Shown: positions 19,361 through 26,571 of the stretch, one piece after another | Layout of the letters: every line of letters begins with the position of its first letter | How positions within the stretch are numbered: position 1 is the stretch's first letter | Assembly: GCF_900105515.1 (NCBI RefSeq) | Contig: NZ_FNSY01000001.1 | Coordinates: 1,426,001-1,490,000 of the forward strand | Source of the DNA: Streptomyces sp. 2131.1 | Lineage (GTDB): Bacteria > Actinomycetota > Actinomycetes > Streptomycetales > Streptomycetaceae | DNA length: 64,000 nucleotides | Direction of reading: 5' to 3' | Translations under genes and position numbers: made by a program | The notes under the pieces: generated by a model | What the model was told of the DNA's origin: nothing | The model's input: only the letters and a program-made list of their open reading frames with translations | Database searches by the model: none

Positions 19361-20613
19361 CGGGAGATCAGCCCCTCGGTGGTCGCCTGGAGCTTCTTGG
19401 CCTCGGCGGCGGGGTCACCGCCCTGCGCGATCTTCTCCAGGGTGCCCTCGATGGCCGCGGCGATCTCGTTCCACTTCTCCAGCGCCGGGATCTCCTTGCC
19501 GGTGTCCAGGGCGGCGCGGAACACCTTCAGGCTGTCGGCCTCGGCGCTGTCCTTGATCTCCGGCAGGTCGTAGGCGGCCTTGGCGGCGGGGAGGGACTTG
19601 GTCGCGCCGTACCAGGCGGCCTGCGTCTCGGGAGTGGTCAGGTACTGGGTGAACTTCTCGGCGGCGGCCTTGTGCTCGCTGTCCCTGAAGGTCACCAGCG
19701 AGGAGCCGCCGACCCAGGAGACGGACCCCTTGGGGCCTGCGGGCAGCGGGGCGGTCTTCCACTTGCCCTTGAGCTGCGGCTGCTGCTCGTTGAGGTTCTG
19801 GACCATCCAGGGGCCGGACATGAACGTCGGCTCCTCGCCCTTGGCGAAGGTCTTGGCCACGTCCGCGCCGGGCACGAAGTTCTTCTTGGCCAGCCCGTCC
19901 TTGAAGTAGCCGCCCCACGTCTCGAACGCCTTCACGGCCTCCGGGGAGTCGAGCGCGGCCTTGCCGTCGGCGTCGGTGAGGCTGCCGCCCTCGGAGTACA
20001 GGAACTGGAGCCAGCTCTGCCAGGCGCCGGTGTTGCCGGGCTGGAGGGCGGTGCCCCACTGGGCGCCGTTCTTCCTGTACGCCTCCGCCAGCGCGTGGTG
20101 GTCCGCCCAGGTGACCGGGGCCTTGTCGACGCCCGCCTTCTTCGCGAGGTCGGTGCGGTAGTAGAGGCCGCGTACGTCGGCGTACCACGGGACGCCGTAG
20201 GCGGTGCCGTCCACCACGTTGCTGTTCCAGGTGGCGGGGAAGAAGTCCGACTTCTTGAAGGTCTTGGTGTTCACCGGCTCCAGCACGTCGAGCGCGATGT
20301 ACTGCCCCATCATCGTGGAGCCCATCTGCGCCATGTCGGGGAGCTTCCCGGCGGCCGCGGCGGCGGTCATCTTCTGGCCGACGACGTCCCAGCCGATCGG
20401 GGTCACCTTGACGGTGACGTTCGGGTTGTCCTTCTCGAAGTCCTTGGCGACCTCGGCCAGCCGCTTGGCCTCCTCGCCCATGCCCCAGACGGTCAGGGTC
20501 TGCTTGGCGTCGGCGGACTGCTGCGCGCCGCTGCCGCCACCGCAGGCGGTGAGGGACAGGGCGACGGCCACCGCGACGGAGATGCCTGCGACGGTCTTGG
20601 CGGGGCGTGCCAT
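19357..20613 (-). CDS. Sugar ABC transporter substrate-binding lipoprotein
   Basis: A 418-residue extracytoplasmic solute-binding protein. The lipobox is LSLTAC with the lipid-bearing cysteine C24, followed by a Gly/Ser linker. The mature protein starts QTLTVWGMGEEAK and shows the two-lobe pattern of family 1 sugar-binding proteins (GPWMVQNL, WVGGSSLVTF, AAEKFTQYLTTPETQ). The ligand cannot be deduced. It is the first gene of a five-gene operon (binding protein, two permeases, FN3-like protein, sulfatase). AAGGAGGAGCTCC precedes the ATG, a strong ribosome site, and a 25-base operator palindrome ends about 20 bases upstream of the start. Confidence 0.95.
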   Translation of the reverse strand: MARPAKTVAGISVAVAVALSLTACGGGSGAQQSADAKQTLTVWGMGEEAKRLAEVAKDFEKDNPNVTVKVTPIGWDVVGQKMTAAAAAGKLPDMAQMGSTMMGQYIALDVLEPVNTKTFKKSDFFPATWNSNVVDGTAYGVPWYADVRGLYYRTDLAKKAGVDKAPVTWADHHALAEAYRKNGAQWGTALQPGNTGAWQSWLQFLYSEGGSLTDADGKAALDSPEAVKAFETWGGYFKDGLAKKNFVPGADVAKTFAKGEEPTFMSGPWMVQNLNEQQPQLKGKWKTAPLPAGPKGSVSWVGGSSLVTFRDSEHKAAAEKFTQYLTTPETQAAWYGATKSLPAAKAAYDLPEIKDSAEADSLKVFRAALDTGKEIPALEKWNEIAAAIEGTLEKIAQGGDPAAEAKKLQATTEGLISR

Positions 20614-20633
20614 GGAGCTCCTCCTTGAGCTGT

Positions 20634-20658
20634 GTATGCGCTATCTGAAAGCGCATAC
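20634..20658. promoter_or_regulatory. LacI-type operator palindrome before the importer operon
   Basis: GTATGCGCT (20634-20642) and AGCGCATAC (20650-20658) are perfect inverted 9-base arms separated by 7 bases. It sits 21-45 bases upstream of the binding-protein start, overlapping the expected promoter or leader, so bound repressor would block the operon. The half-site recurs at 12761 and 22083. Confidence 0.75.
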
Positions 20659-20917
20659 AGAACTCTGCGACACGGGTCTGGATCGCTCAAGGGGCGTGGG
20701 ATAACGCTTGGGTAACGCGAGCGGTGCCGGGGTTGACCCTGGGGTGTACGGGATGGGCGCGGGACGCCCGGGCGGTGGCGGGCAGGCGGCGCTCCGGACC
20801 GGGGCGCCCGGGTCCCGGGCCGGGGCGTCCGGGTCCGGGACCGGGCCCTTCGGGCGCGCCCCCGGGGCTCTGCGGCCCTGCGGTCGGGGTGCGCGTGCGA
20901 CCGGCGCGCCCGCCGTC
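20659..20917. other. Non-coding gap between lacI end and importer operon
   Basis: About 260 bases with no convincing gene. Much of it is short GC-rich iterations (cgggtccggg-like units at about 20800-20850), so it looks like low-complexity spacer between lacI and the downstream operon promoter. Confidence 0.5.
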
Positions 20918-20971
20918 CGTACGGGCTCTACGCCCCCGTGCCCGCGTACGGGCTCTATGCCCCCGTGCCCG
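20918..20971. repeat. 27-bp tandem duplication spanning the lacI stop
   Basis: Two adjacent 27-base copies (20918-20944 and 20945-20971) differ at one position (ctac versus ctat). The second copy contains the last codons and the TAG stop of lacI; the first repeats them beyond the stop. Confidence 0.8.
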
Positions 20972-22016
20972 CCGGGCAGCCGCAGCTCTCGCGCAGCACC
21001 GCCGCGACGGGCAGGAGTCTCGCCTCGGGCGCTCTGTCGCGCTCGGCGAGCCGCGCCACCAGCAGTTCGACCGCCTCCACGCCGAGCCGCCCCATGGGCT
21101 GGAGGACCGTCGTGAGCGTCGGCCGGACCAGGCGGCTGAGCGGGATGCCGTCGAACCCGGTCACGGCGATGTCCCCGGGCACGTCGACGCCGCGCTCCTG
21201 GAGGGCGTGCAGCCCGCCCACCGCCATCTGGTCGTTGGCGAACACGAGCCCCTGGGGCCGGGACCCCTTCGCGGACGCCCCGAAAAGGGTCTCCACCGCC
21301 TGGCGTCCGGCGGCCTGGGTGAGGTCGCCCCGCAGGTCGGGCTCGGCGGGGAGCGGGAGGCCGGCTTCGAGGTGCGCGGCCTGGTAGCCGAGGAACCGGG
21401 CCTCGCCGTCCGGGGAGTCCGCGGGCCCGCCGACGAAGGCGAGCCGGCGCAGCCGGTGGGCACTGAGCAGGTGCCGGGTGATCTGCAGCTGGCCGTCGAA
21501 GTTGGCCACCTTCACATGGTCCAGCCCGTCGTACGGCTCCCCCGCGAGCACCACGACGGGCACCCTCCGGGCCACCATCTCCAGGGCCTCGTCCGGCACG
21601 GCCTGGGCGAGTACGGCGAGCCCGTCGACCCGCCCCGCGACCTCGGTGAGCCGGACGCCCGCCTCGTCGGCGTGCGAGGAGGCGATGAGCAGGGCGTATC
21701 CGTGTCGCCGGGCGGCCCGCTCCATGCCCCGTATGACCTCGTCGGAGTAGAGGGTCACCTCGCCGGGGTCGGACGCGGTCGCGCTGTCGGCCTCCGCGTC
21801 GTGGAAGTCCGGGTAGCACAGGCCCAGTACGCCGGTGCTGCGGCTGGCGAGTCCGCGTGCGCTGCCGCTGGGCACGTACCCGAGTTCGCGTGCGCTGGCC
21901 AGTACGCGTTCGCGGGTCTCCCCGCGCACCGAATCCGGGTTGCGGTACACCCGCGACACCGTGGCGATGGAGACCCCCGCCCGCTCGGCAACGTCGTACA
22001 CCGTAGGAGTACTCAT
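20955..22016 (-). CDS. LacI-family transcriptional regulator
   Basis: A 353-residue repressor. Residues 4-50 form the LacI DNA-binding headpiece (TVYDVAERAGVSIATVSRVY, then the hinge helix in SGSARGLASRSTG). Residues 60-340 are a periplasmic-binding-protein-like sensor domain with the usual closing segment (AVTGFDGIPLSRLVRPTLTTV). A short cysteine-containing tail (ESCGCPAG) ends the protein. It lies beside the sulfatase/importer operon. Sequences with the core AAGCGCAT(T/A)C stand before its own gene, before the importer and between GH3 and EEP, so it probably represses all of these and itself until a sugar is imported. The inducer is unknown. Confidence 0.94.
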   Translation of the reverse strand: MSTPTVYDVAERAGVSIATVSRVYRNPDSVRGETRERVLASARELGYVPSGSARGLASRSTGVLGLCYPDFHDAEADSATASDPGEVTLYSDEVIRGMERAARRHGYALLIASSHADEAGVRLTEVAGRVDGLAVLAQAVPDEALEMVARRVPVVVLAGEPYDGLDHVKVANFDGQLQITRHLLSAHRLRRLAFVGGPADSPDGEARFLGYQAAHLEAGLPLPAEPDLRGDLTQAAGRQAVETLFGASAKGSRPQGLVFANDQMAVGGLHALQERGVDVPGDIAVTGFDGIPLSRLVRPTLTTVLQPMGRLGVEAVELLVARLAERDRAPEARLLPVAAVLRESCGCPAGTGA

Positions 22017-22058
22017 CGCGCCGCGTCACCTCTCTTCCCCTGTGGTTCCGGAGATGTT

Positions 22059-22103
22059 CCCACATGCGGGGCGCCGGTTTGGAAGCGCATTCACGCATGT
22101 GGG
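22059..22103. promoter_or_regulatory. lacI upstream operator nested in a longer inverted repeat
   Basis: GGAAGCGCATTC at 22081-22092 matches the operator core seen at the other two sites. It is enclosed by a perfect 10-base inverted repeat, CCCACATGCG (22059-22068) and CGCATGTGGG (22094-22103). It lies about 65 bases before lacI and 120 before the gene at 22212. Confidence 0.65.
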
Positions 22104-22211
22104 GGTCGGCGCAGAATTCGCCCGGCGTTCGCGAGCCGTCCTCCCGGGGGTAGGCATCCCGTTCGGGCGGGGCCGAGAGCGTCGGGCCGCCCGCCCCACG
22201 ACGACCTCAGG

Positions 22212-23642
22212 ATGGATTCCGTGACCGCATCGACCTTCCGCCCACGGCGGCCCCGCGCTCTCGCCCGTTTCCTCGTCGCCGCGCCGCTGCTGGCGGCCGG
22301 TGCGCTGACCGGGGTGCCTGCGGCGCAGGCGGCCCCGGTCGACGACGTACGTATCAACGAGGTGGTGACCACCGGCGGCGTCAACGACTCGGTGGAGCTG
22401 TACAACAAGGGCGGCTCGTCGGTCGACGTGTCGGGCTGGATCCTGAAGGACGACGACAACGACCACTCGTACAAGATCGCCTCCGGCACGACTCTGGCAC
22501 CGGGCGGCTTCCGGGCGTTCGACGTGAGCGGGGCGTTCGGGCTCGGCTCGGCGGACGAGGCGCGGCTGTATCTGGCGGACGGCAAGACGCAGGTGGACGG
22601 CTTCTCCTGGAGCAAGCACTCCGGTCCGTCCTGGTCGCGCTGCCCCGACGGGACGGGCGCGTTCGAGCAGGCGGCCTCGGCGACACTGGGCGCGGCGAAC
22701 GCCTGCGGCGGCGGGGGCGGCGGGGACACCACGACGCCCGTGGCATGGCCCGGAGGCAGCGCGGTCGCCACGGCGGACGGCTCCAACGTCTTCGGCGAGG
22801 ACCTGAGCGGCCTCTACCAGGACGGCAGCGTGCTGTGGGCGGCGCAGAACAGCGGCAAGCTGTGGCGCCTGGTCCGGGACGGCTCCGGCGGCTGGAAGCC
22901 GGACACCGCGAACGGCTGGTCCTCCGGCAAGACCCTCCGCTTCCCCGGCGGCTCCGGCAGCCCGGACAGCGAGGGCGTCACGGCGACCGGCGGCGGGATC
23001 TTCGTCGCGAGCGAGCGCAACGGGGACGCCTCGGGCACGAGCCGCCTGTCGGTGCTGAAGTACGACGCCAGCGGCTCGGGCTCCTCGCTGACCGCCGCCA
23101 GGGAGTGGAACCTCACCTCGGACCTCCCGTCGACGGGCTCCAACCTGGGCCTCGAAGCGATCACCTGGGTCCCGGACGCGTCGCTGACCGGCGCCGGCTT
23201 CAGGGACGCGTCGACGGGCGCCGCGTACGACCCGTCCCGCTACGGCGCCCACAGCGGCGGGGTCTTCTTCGTCGGCGTCGAGAGCACCGGCATGGTCTAC
23301 GGCTACGTCCTGGCCGACTCCGGTTCGTACACCCGGGTCGCCTCCTTCAGCAGCGGCATGTCCGGCGTGATGGAGCTCCAGTGGGAGCCCCAGGCGTCCC
23401 GCCTCTGGGCGGTCTGCGACGACACCTGCGACGGCCGGCACCGCACGCTGAAGGTCGACGCGACGGGCACGTTCGCCACAGCCGCCGTGTACAACCGCCC
23501 GTCCGGCATGCCGGACTACAACAACGAGGGCTTCGCGCTCGCCGGCGCCGACGAGTGCGTGGCGGGGTCGAAGCCGGTGTACTGGTCGGACGACGCCAAT
23601 GACGGCGGGCACGCGTTGCGGCGGGGCAGCGTCAGCTGCTGA
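22212..23642 (+). CDS. Secreted lamin-tail-domain protein with propeller-like C-terminal region
   Basis: A 476-residue exported protein. A Sec signal peptide (about 1-38, cleaving after PAAQAA) precedes a lamin-tail domain (about 40-155: VRINEVVTTGG, DSVELYNKGGSSVDVSGWIL, APGGFRAFDV), a beta-fold found in many bacterial surface proteins. After a poly-Gly linker, residues about 170-470 contain repeated strands (LSGLYQDGSVLWAAQNSGKLWRL, GLEAITWVPD, ELQWEPQASRLWAVCDD) suggesting a beta-propeller or esterase-like phytase-type fold. No catalytic residues can be assigned. A GTG at 22221 is an alternative start with a better ribosome site. It is divergent from lacI and could share its operator, but nothing else links it to sugar use. 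Confidence 0.8.
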   Translation: MDSVTASTFRPRRPRALARFLVAAPLLAAGALTGVPAAQAAPVDDVRINEVVTTGGVNDSVELYNKGGSSVDVSGWILKDDDNDHSYKIASGTTLAPGGFRAFDVSGAFGLGSADEARLYLADGKTQVDGFSWSKHSGPSWSRCPDGTGAFEQAASATLGAANACGGGGGGDTTTPVAWPGGSAVATADGSNVFGEDLSGLYQDGSVLWAAQNSGKLWRLVRDGSGGWKPDTANGWSSGKTLRFPGGSGSPDSEGVTATGGGIFVASERNGDASGTSRLSVLKYDASGSGSSLTAAREWNLTSDLPSTGSNLGLEAITWVPDASLTGAGFRDASTGAAYDPSRYGAHSGGVFFVGVESTGMVYGYVLADSGSYTRVASFSSGMSGVMELQWEPQASRLWAVCDDTCDGRHRTLKVDATGTFATAAVYNRPSGMPDYNNEGFALAGADECVAGSKPVYWSDDANDGGHALRRGSVSC

Positions 23643-23661
23643 CCGGTCGGGGTGCGCACGC

Positions 23662-23964
23662 TCACCCCTGTGATGCCTCGTAGGCCGCGCGGATCGCGGC
23701 GGGAATGCGCCCACGGTCATTGACGAGATGGCCGTGGGCGCGTGCCCAGAGGCGTATCGGCTCGTCTCCCGGACGGGCAACGGACCTGCCGGGCCGGGAG
23801 GACCTGCCGGGGCCGCCCCAGTCACCCGTCGAGACCCCTGCCCGGGGTCGTGCGTCGGCGGGGCGCGCGACCTCGAACACCGGCAGGACGTCCCGCGCGG
23901 CCTCGGTGGCGTAACGGGCCACGGTTCTCAGCTCGTCCAGGGACAGTTCGAAGTCGCTCGTCAC
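23662..23964 (-). CDS. Short hybrid protein with Lsr2-like C-terminal DNA-binding segment
   Basis: A 100-residue protein in two unlike halves. Residues 1-35 (SLDELRTVARYATEAARDV) resemble the start of actinobacterial putative-immunity-type helical proteins. The last 35 residues (IRLWARAHGHLVNDRGRIPA, then AIRAAYEASQG) match the C-terminal domain of the nucleoid protein Lsr2, whose RGR motif enters the minor groove of AT-rich DNA; N-D-R-G-R-I-P is conserved. The middle is Arg/Pro/Gly-rich. It lacks the normal Lsr2 N-terminal dimerisation domain. The GTG start has GAGGAT upstream. It ends 19 bases after the lamin-tail gene, convergently. Its function is unknown; a small AT-tract-binding protein is the obvious guess. 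Confidence 0.65.
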   Translation of the reverse strand: MTSDFELSLDELRTVARYATEAARDVLPVFEVARPADARPRAGVSTGDWGGPGRSSRPGRSVARPGDEPIRLWARAHGHLVNDRGRIPAAIRAAYEASQG

Positions 23965-23991
23965 GCCGGTGATCCTCGCACAGACGTCCGT

Positions 23992-24750
23992 TCAGCCGAG
24001 CCGGTCCGCCGTGTACGCCTCGATGGCATCGCGCTGGAACGCGGCGAGGCCGGGCGCGATGGCCTCGTAGGCAGCCCGCCAGTCGGGGTTGTCCACGACC
24101 GAGCGGCCCATGGCCAGGTGCTCCTCGGCGGTGACCGGGCGCAGGGCGGAGAGCAGCCGGTAGTGGGCGTCGATCTCGGCCTTGACCGGCGCGGAGTCGG
24201 CGGCGTGGCCGTCGGCCCGGAGTTCGGCGAGGCGGATCATCCTGGCCGTACGGTCGCGCTGGCCGGCCTCGATGTCCTCGGGGCTCCTTCCGTCGACGTG
24301 CTCGGCGACCCGCTCGGCGTGGGCGGGGAAGTCGCGCAGGCTCTCCTGGTACTGGTCCGGCTGTACGCCCTCGAAAAGGTTCTCCGGTCGGTTGATGGTC
24401 ATGGGTGCGTCGTCCTTTCTGGACTGTTCCAGTTCGGCGATCGTGCGCGAGACGGTGGTGGCCAGCGTGTCGAGCCGGTCCCGTTCGGCCAGGAGCCGCC
24501 GGTGGTGGCCGCGCAGGGCCTCCTCCGCGTCGACCTGCTCGGCCAGGACGCGGCCGATGTCCCCCAGCCCGAGACCCAGCTCTCGCAGGACCAGGATCTG
24601 CTGAAGCACCAGGAGCTGGCGCTCGCCGTAGTACCGCAGCCCGCCCGCCCCCGTCCGGGCGGGTGGCAGCAGACCGATCTCGTCGTAATGCCGCAGCGTC
24701 CGGGCGGTCACCCCCGACATCCGCGCCACCTCAGCGGTCGGCCACTCCAT
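23992..24750 (-). CDS. TipA-like MerR-family multidrug-sensing regulator
   Basis: A 252-residue protein with an N-terminal MerR helix-turn-helix (TAEVARMSGVTARTLRHYDE), a dimerising coiled coil (about 75-112) and a C-terminal TipAS antibiotic-binding domain (about 117-252, with MGRSVVDNPDWRAAYEAIAP). Its length is very close to that of TipAL of S. lividans (253). TipAL activates its own promoter when the drug domain binds thiopeptides covalently. An internal ATG at 24402 has AAAGGA about nine bases upstream, so a separate 136-residue drug-binding form equivalent to TipAS is likely. The start ATG is followed by MEWPTAEVA; its ribosome site is weak. A promoter of MerR type lies upstream. Confidence 0.92.
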   Translation of the reverse strand: MEWPTAEVARMSGVTARTLRHYDEIGLLPPARTGAGGLRYYGERQLLVLQQILVLRELGLGLGDIGRVLAEQVDAEEALRGHHRRLLAERDRLDTLATTVSRTIAELEQSRKDDAPMTINRPENLFEGVQPDQYQESLRDFPAHAERVAEHVDGRSPEDIEAGQRDRTARMIRLAELRADGHAADSAPVKAEIDAHYRLLSALRPVTAEEHLAMGRSVVDNPDWRAAYEAIAPGLAAFQRDAIEAYTADRLG

Positions 24751-24806
24751 CGCCTTCACCCCGCGCTTTCGCCGTACCGAGCCGGCGTTTCCGGCCCTGT
24801 CCCACG

Positions 24807-24837
24807 ACCGTAGAAGCTGCCGTTGCGTCAGCCGCAA
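24807..24837 (-). promoter_or_regulatory. MerR-type promoter of the tipA-like gene (19-bp spacer)
   Basis: On the minus strand, TTGCGG (24837-24832) and TACGGT (24812-24807) are separated by exactly 19 bases, the overlong spacer typical of MerR-activated promoters. The spacer region carries the near-perfect dyad GCTGACG-CAA-CGGCAGC. It lies 57 bases upstream of the ATG. Confidence 0.7.
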
Positions 24838-24903
24838 GGCGCGGCGTCCGTCAGCCGAAAACGGCGGGCGGGCCGTATGACCCCTCTGCCAGGATGGCCG
24901 GCC

Positions 24904-25677
24904 ATGACCGCGACGCGAGCCACCATCCTCCTCGACCAACTGGCCTCGGTGTACGACGAGGTGCTGCCGTTCTTCGCCGGGTTCGCCCGACAGCACATGG
25001 CGTGGGTCGCTCCCGGGCCCGGGACCCGGGTGCTCGACCTGGGGGCCGGGCGCGGTGCCCTGACCGGTGCCGCGCTTGCCCACGGCTGTCGGGTGACGGC
25101 GGTGGACTGCGCTGCCGGGATGGTCGAGCGGCTGGCGGACCGATACCCGCGGGTGCACGAGGCGCGGGTGATGGACGTACACCAACTGGACTTTCCCGAC
25201 GGCTGCTTCGACCTGGTCTGTGCGGGGTTCGTCGTCCACCTGCTCGATGATCCGGCTGCGGCGGCCCGGGAGGTCCGGCGCGTCCTTGCCCCTGGCGGGG
25301 TGTTCTCCTTCTCCGTCCCCGGGGACGTCGAGGACGCGCCGGAGTGGGAGTTCTACGGGGCCCTCTTCCGGGAGTTCCAGCCCCTGATTCCCGAAGGTCA
25401 GGGGCGGCTCAGCCGTCCCCTGGACGCGGAGCGGCTGCTTTCGGCCGCGGGATTCACCGGCATCGGCGGGACCGCCATCGAGCAGCGCCTGCCCGTCCCG
25501 GATGCCGACACGTTCTGGGACTGGGGGCTCTCGCACGGCTCCCGCGCCTACTTCGACGCCCTCCCGGCCGATGCCCGTACCGAGTTCGAGGCCCGAGTGC
25601 GGGCGGAGCTGTCCGCGATGGACCCGATCGTGTTCGCGGCCGGTGCGCGCCTCTGGCGCGGGGCCTCAGCGGCCTGA
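24904..25677 (+). CDS. SAM-dependent methyltransferase
   Basis: A 257-residue class I methyltransferase of the UbiE/Methyltransf_11 type. The SAM-binding motif is VLDLGAGRGALTGAAL (about 45-60), followed by the acidic end of strand 2 (TAVDCAAGMVERL), motif II (FDLVCAGFVVHLLDDP) and motif III (EVRRVLAPGGVFSFSVP). The substrate is not evident; small-molecule methylation is typical of this subgroup. It is divergent from the tipA-like gene, whose MerR-type promoter lies in the shared 150-base gap, so it might belong to the same drug response. That link is positional only. Confidence 0.9.
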   Translation: MTATRATILLDQLASVYDEVLPFFAGFARQHMAWVAPGPGTRVLDLGAGRGALTGAALAHGCRVTAVDCAAGMVERLADRYPRVHEARVMDVHQLDFPDGCFDLVCAGFVVHLLDDPAAAAREVRRVLAPGGVFSFSVPGDVEDAPEWEFYGALFREFQPLIPEGQGRLSRPLDAERLLSAAGFTGIGGTAIEQRLPVPDADTFWDWGLSHGSRAYFDALPADARTEFEARVRAELSAMDPIVFAAGARLWRGASAA

Positions 25678-25861
25678 CCTCGGGGGCCGGGCCGCACCCC
25701 AACCGCCGGGGGATCGCGGCGCTGAGCGTCAGGTGGTGGTACGTCGCCCGGAAGCCGTACGGAGCGAAGAGGGTGAGGCAGGTCCGCAGCGCGCTGTGCC
25801 GGCGGTGGACGGGGAGACCGGCATCGTGCACGCGCGCTCGGTGGGTCACGAAGCTGGTCAT
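25454..25861 (-). CDS. Possible small protein overlapping the methyltransferase end (doubtful)
   Basis: The first 55 codons (25700-25861) have strongly GC-biased third positions and encode MTSFVTHRARVHDAGLPVHR and later GFRATYHHLTLSAAIPRRL. That last phrase resembles endings of short hypothetical Streptomyces proteins as far as I remember. The rest runs antisense into the methyltransferase gene and is arginine-rich, so a full-length 135-residue product is unlikely. No ribosome site is obvious. Otherwise the 270-base gap between 25678 and 25950 holds nothing I can identify. Confidence 0.25.
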   Translation of the reverse strand: MTSFVTHRARVHDAGLPVHRRHSALRTCLTLFAPYGFRATYHHLTLSAAIPRRLGCGPAPEVRPLRPRARGAHRPRTRSGPSRTAPPALGPRTRYGHRPGGRRSRRGSRARAPSPRTCRHPGRAGAARWRSRRCR

Positions 25862-25950
25862 CGCGTGGGCGCCCGGTCCAGAGCCCTTACCGGGGCCGCC
25901 TCGCCGTTCGCGTACGCCGACTCTGCCGTCCTCGCTCCCATGCCCTCACG

Positions 25951-26454
25951 CTAGTCCGCGCCGCCGACAGTCATGTCGTATTCCGCCCACACCGTCTTCC
26001 CCGGCGCCTGCGTCCTCGGGTACCAGCCCCAGCGGGTGGACAGGCCCTCGACCAGCAGCAGGCCTCGGCCGTCGTCCGCGAGCCCGGCGGCCGGGAGCTT
26101 GCCGGGGCGGGGCGGGACGCATTCGCCTCGGGTGTCGGTGACCTCGATCCGTGCGGTCGGACCGGGCCGCTCCACGAGGCGCAGCAGCAGGTGGAAGTCC
26201 CGGCCCTGTACGTGGCCGTGGCGCACCGCGTTCGCCGTCAGCTCGGCCGTGATCAGCACGACCGCCTCGTGCGTCTCGGTCCCGTACGGGAAGCCCCAGG
26301 CGTCCAGCCGTACGGCGGACAGGCGGCGGGCGAGCCTGGCGCCCCGGGGAGTCGAGGTGAACCGCATGTCGAAACCGGGGGTGCCCAAGTGGGGTGAGTG
26401 GTACGTGGGTTGCGTGGTGCGGCGGGGGCTGTCGATGTTGCTCGTCATGACCAC
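25951..26454 (-). CDS. RsbW/SpoIIAB-type ATP-binding regulatory protein
   Basis: A 167-residue protein with a single HATPase_c (Bergerat) domain. The N-box is ELTANAVRHGHVQG and the ATP-lid region is DDGRGLLLVEGLSTRWGWYP, ending GKTVWAEYD. It has no kinase dimerisation domain, so it belongs to the anti-sigma-factor/serine-kinase-like group that is very abundant in Streptomyces. I start at the GTG at 26454 because GGAGGG lies six bases upstream; an ATG two codons later is possible. It is divergent from the XRE regulator, with starts about 120 bases apart. The set ATPase/XRE/DUF397 recurs in Streptomyces developmental loci such as whiJ-like and abaA-like clusters. Confidence 0.88.
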   Translation of the reverse strand: MVMTSNIDSPRRTTQPTYHSPHLGTPGFDMRFTSTPRGARLARRLSAVRLDAWGFPYGTETHEAVVLITAELTANAVRHGHVQGRDFHLLLRLVERPGPTARIEVTDTRGECVPPRPGKLPAAGLADDGRGLLLVEGLSTRWGWYPRTQAPGKTVWAEYDMTVGGAD

Positions 26455-26571
26455 GAGGCTCCCTCCGGTGGCGTAGCGTGACCAGCGGTGACACACCGAC
26501 GCGATCTCCTTGTACGCGCGCTGTCGGCACCGGTACGTGAGGCACGGCGCGATCGAGCGAGGCAGGGTGCG

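Noticed and set aside
20724..22211. Upstream extension of the lamin-tail protein through lacI
   Set aside because: It is antisense to lacI and lacks a signal peptide; a clear export signal begins at 22212.
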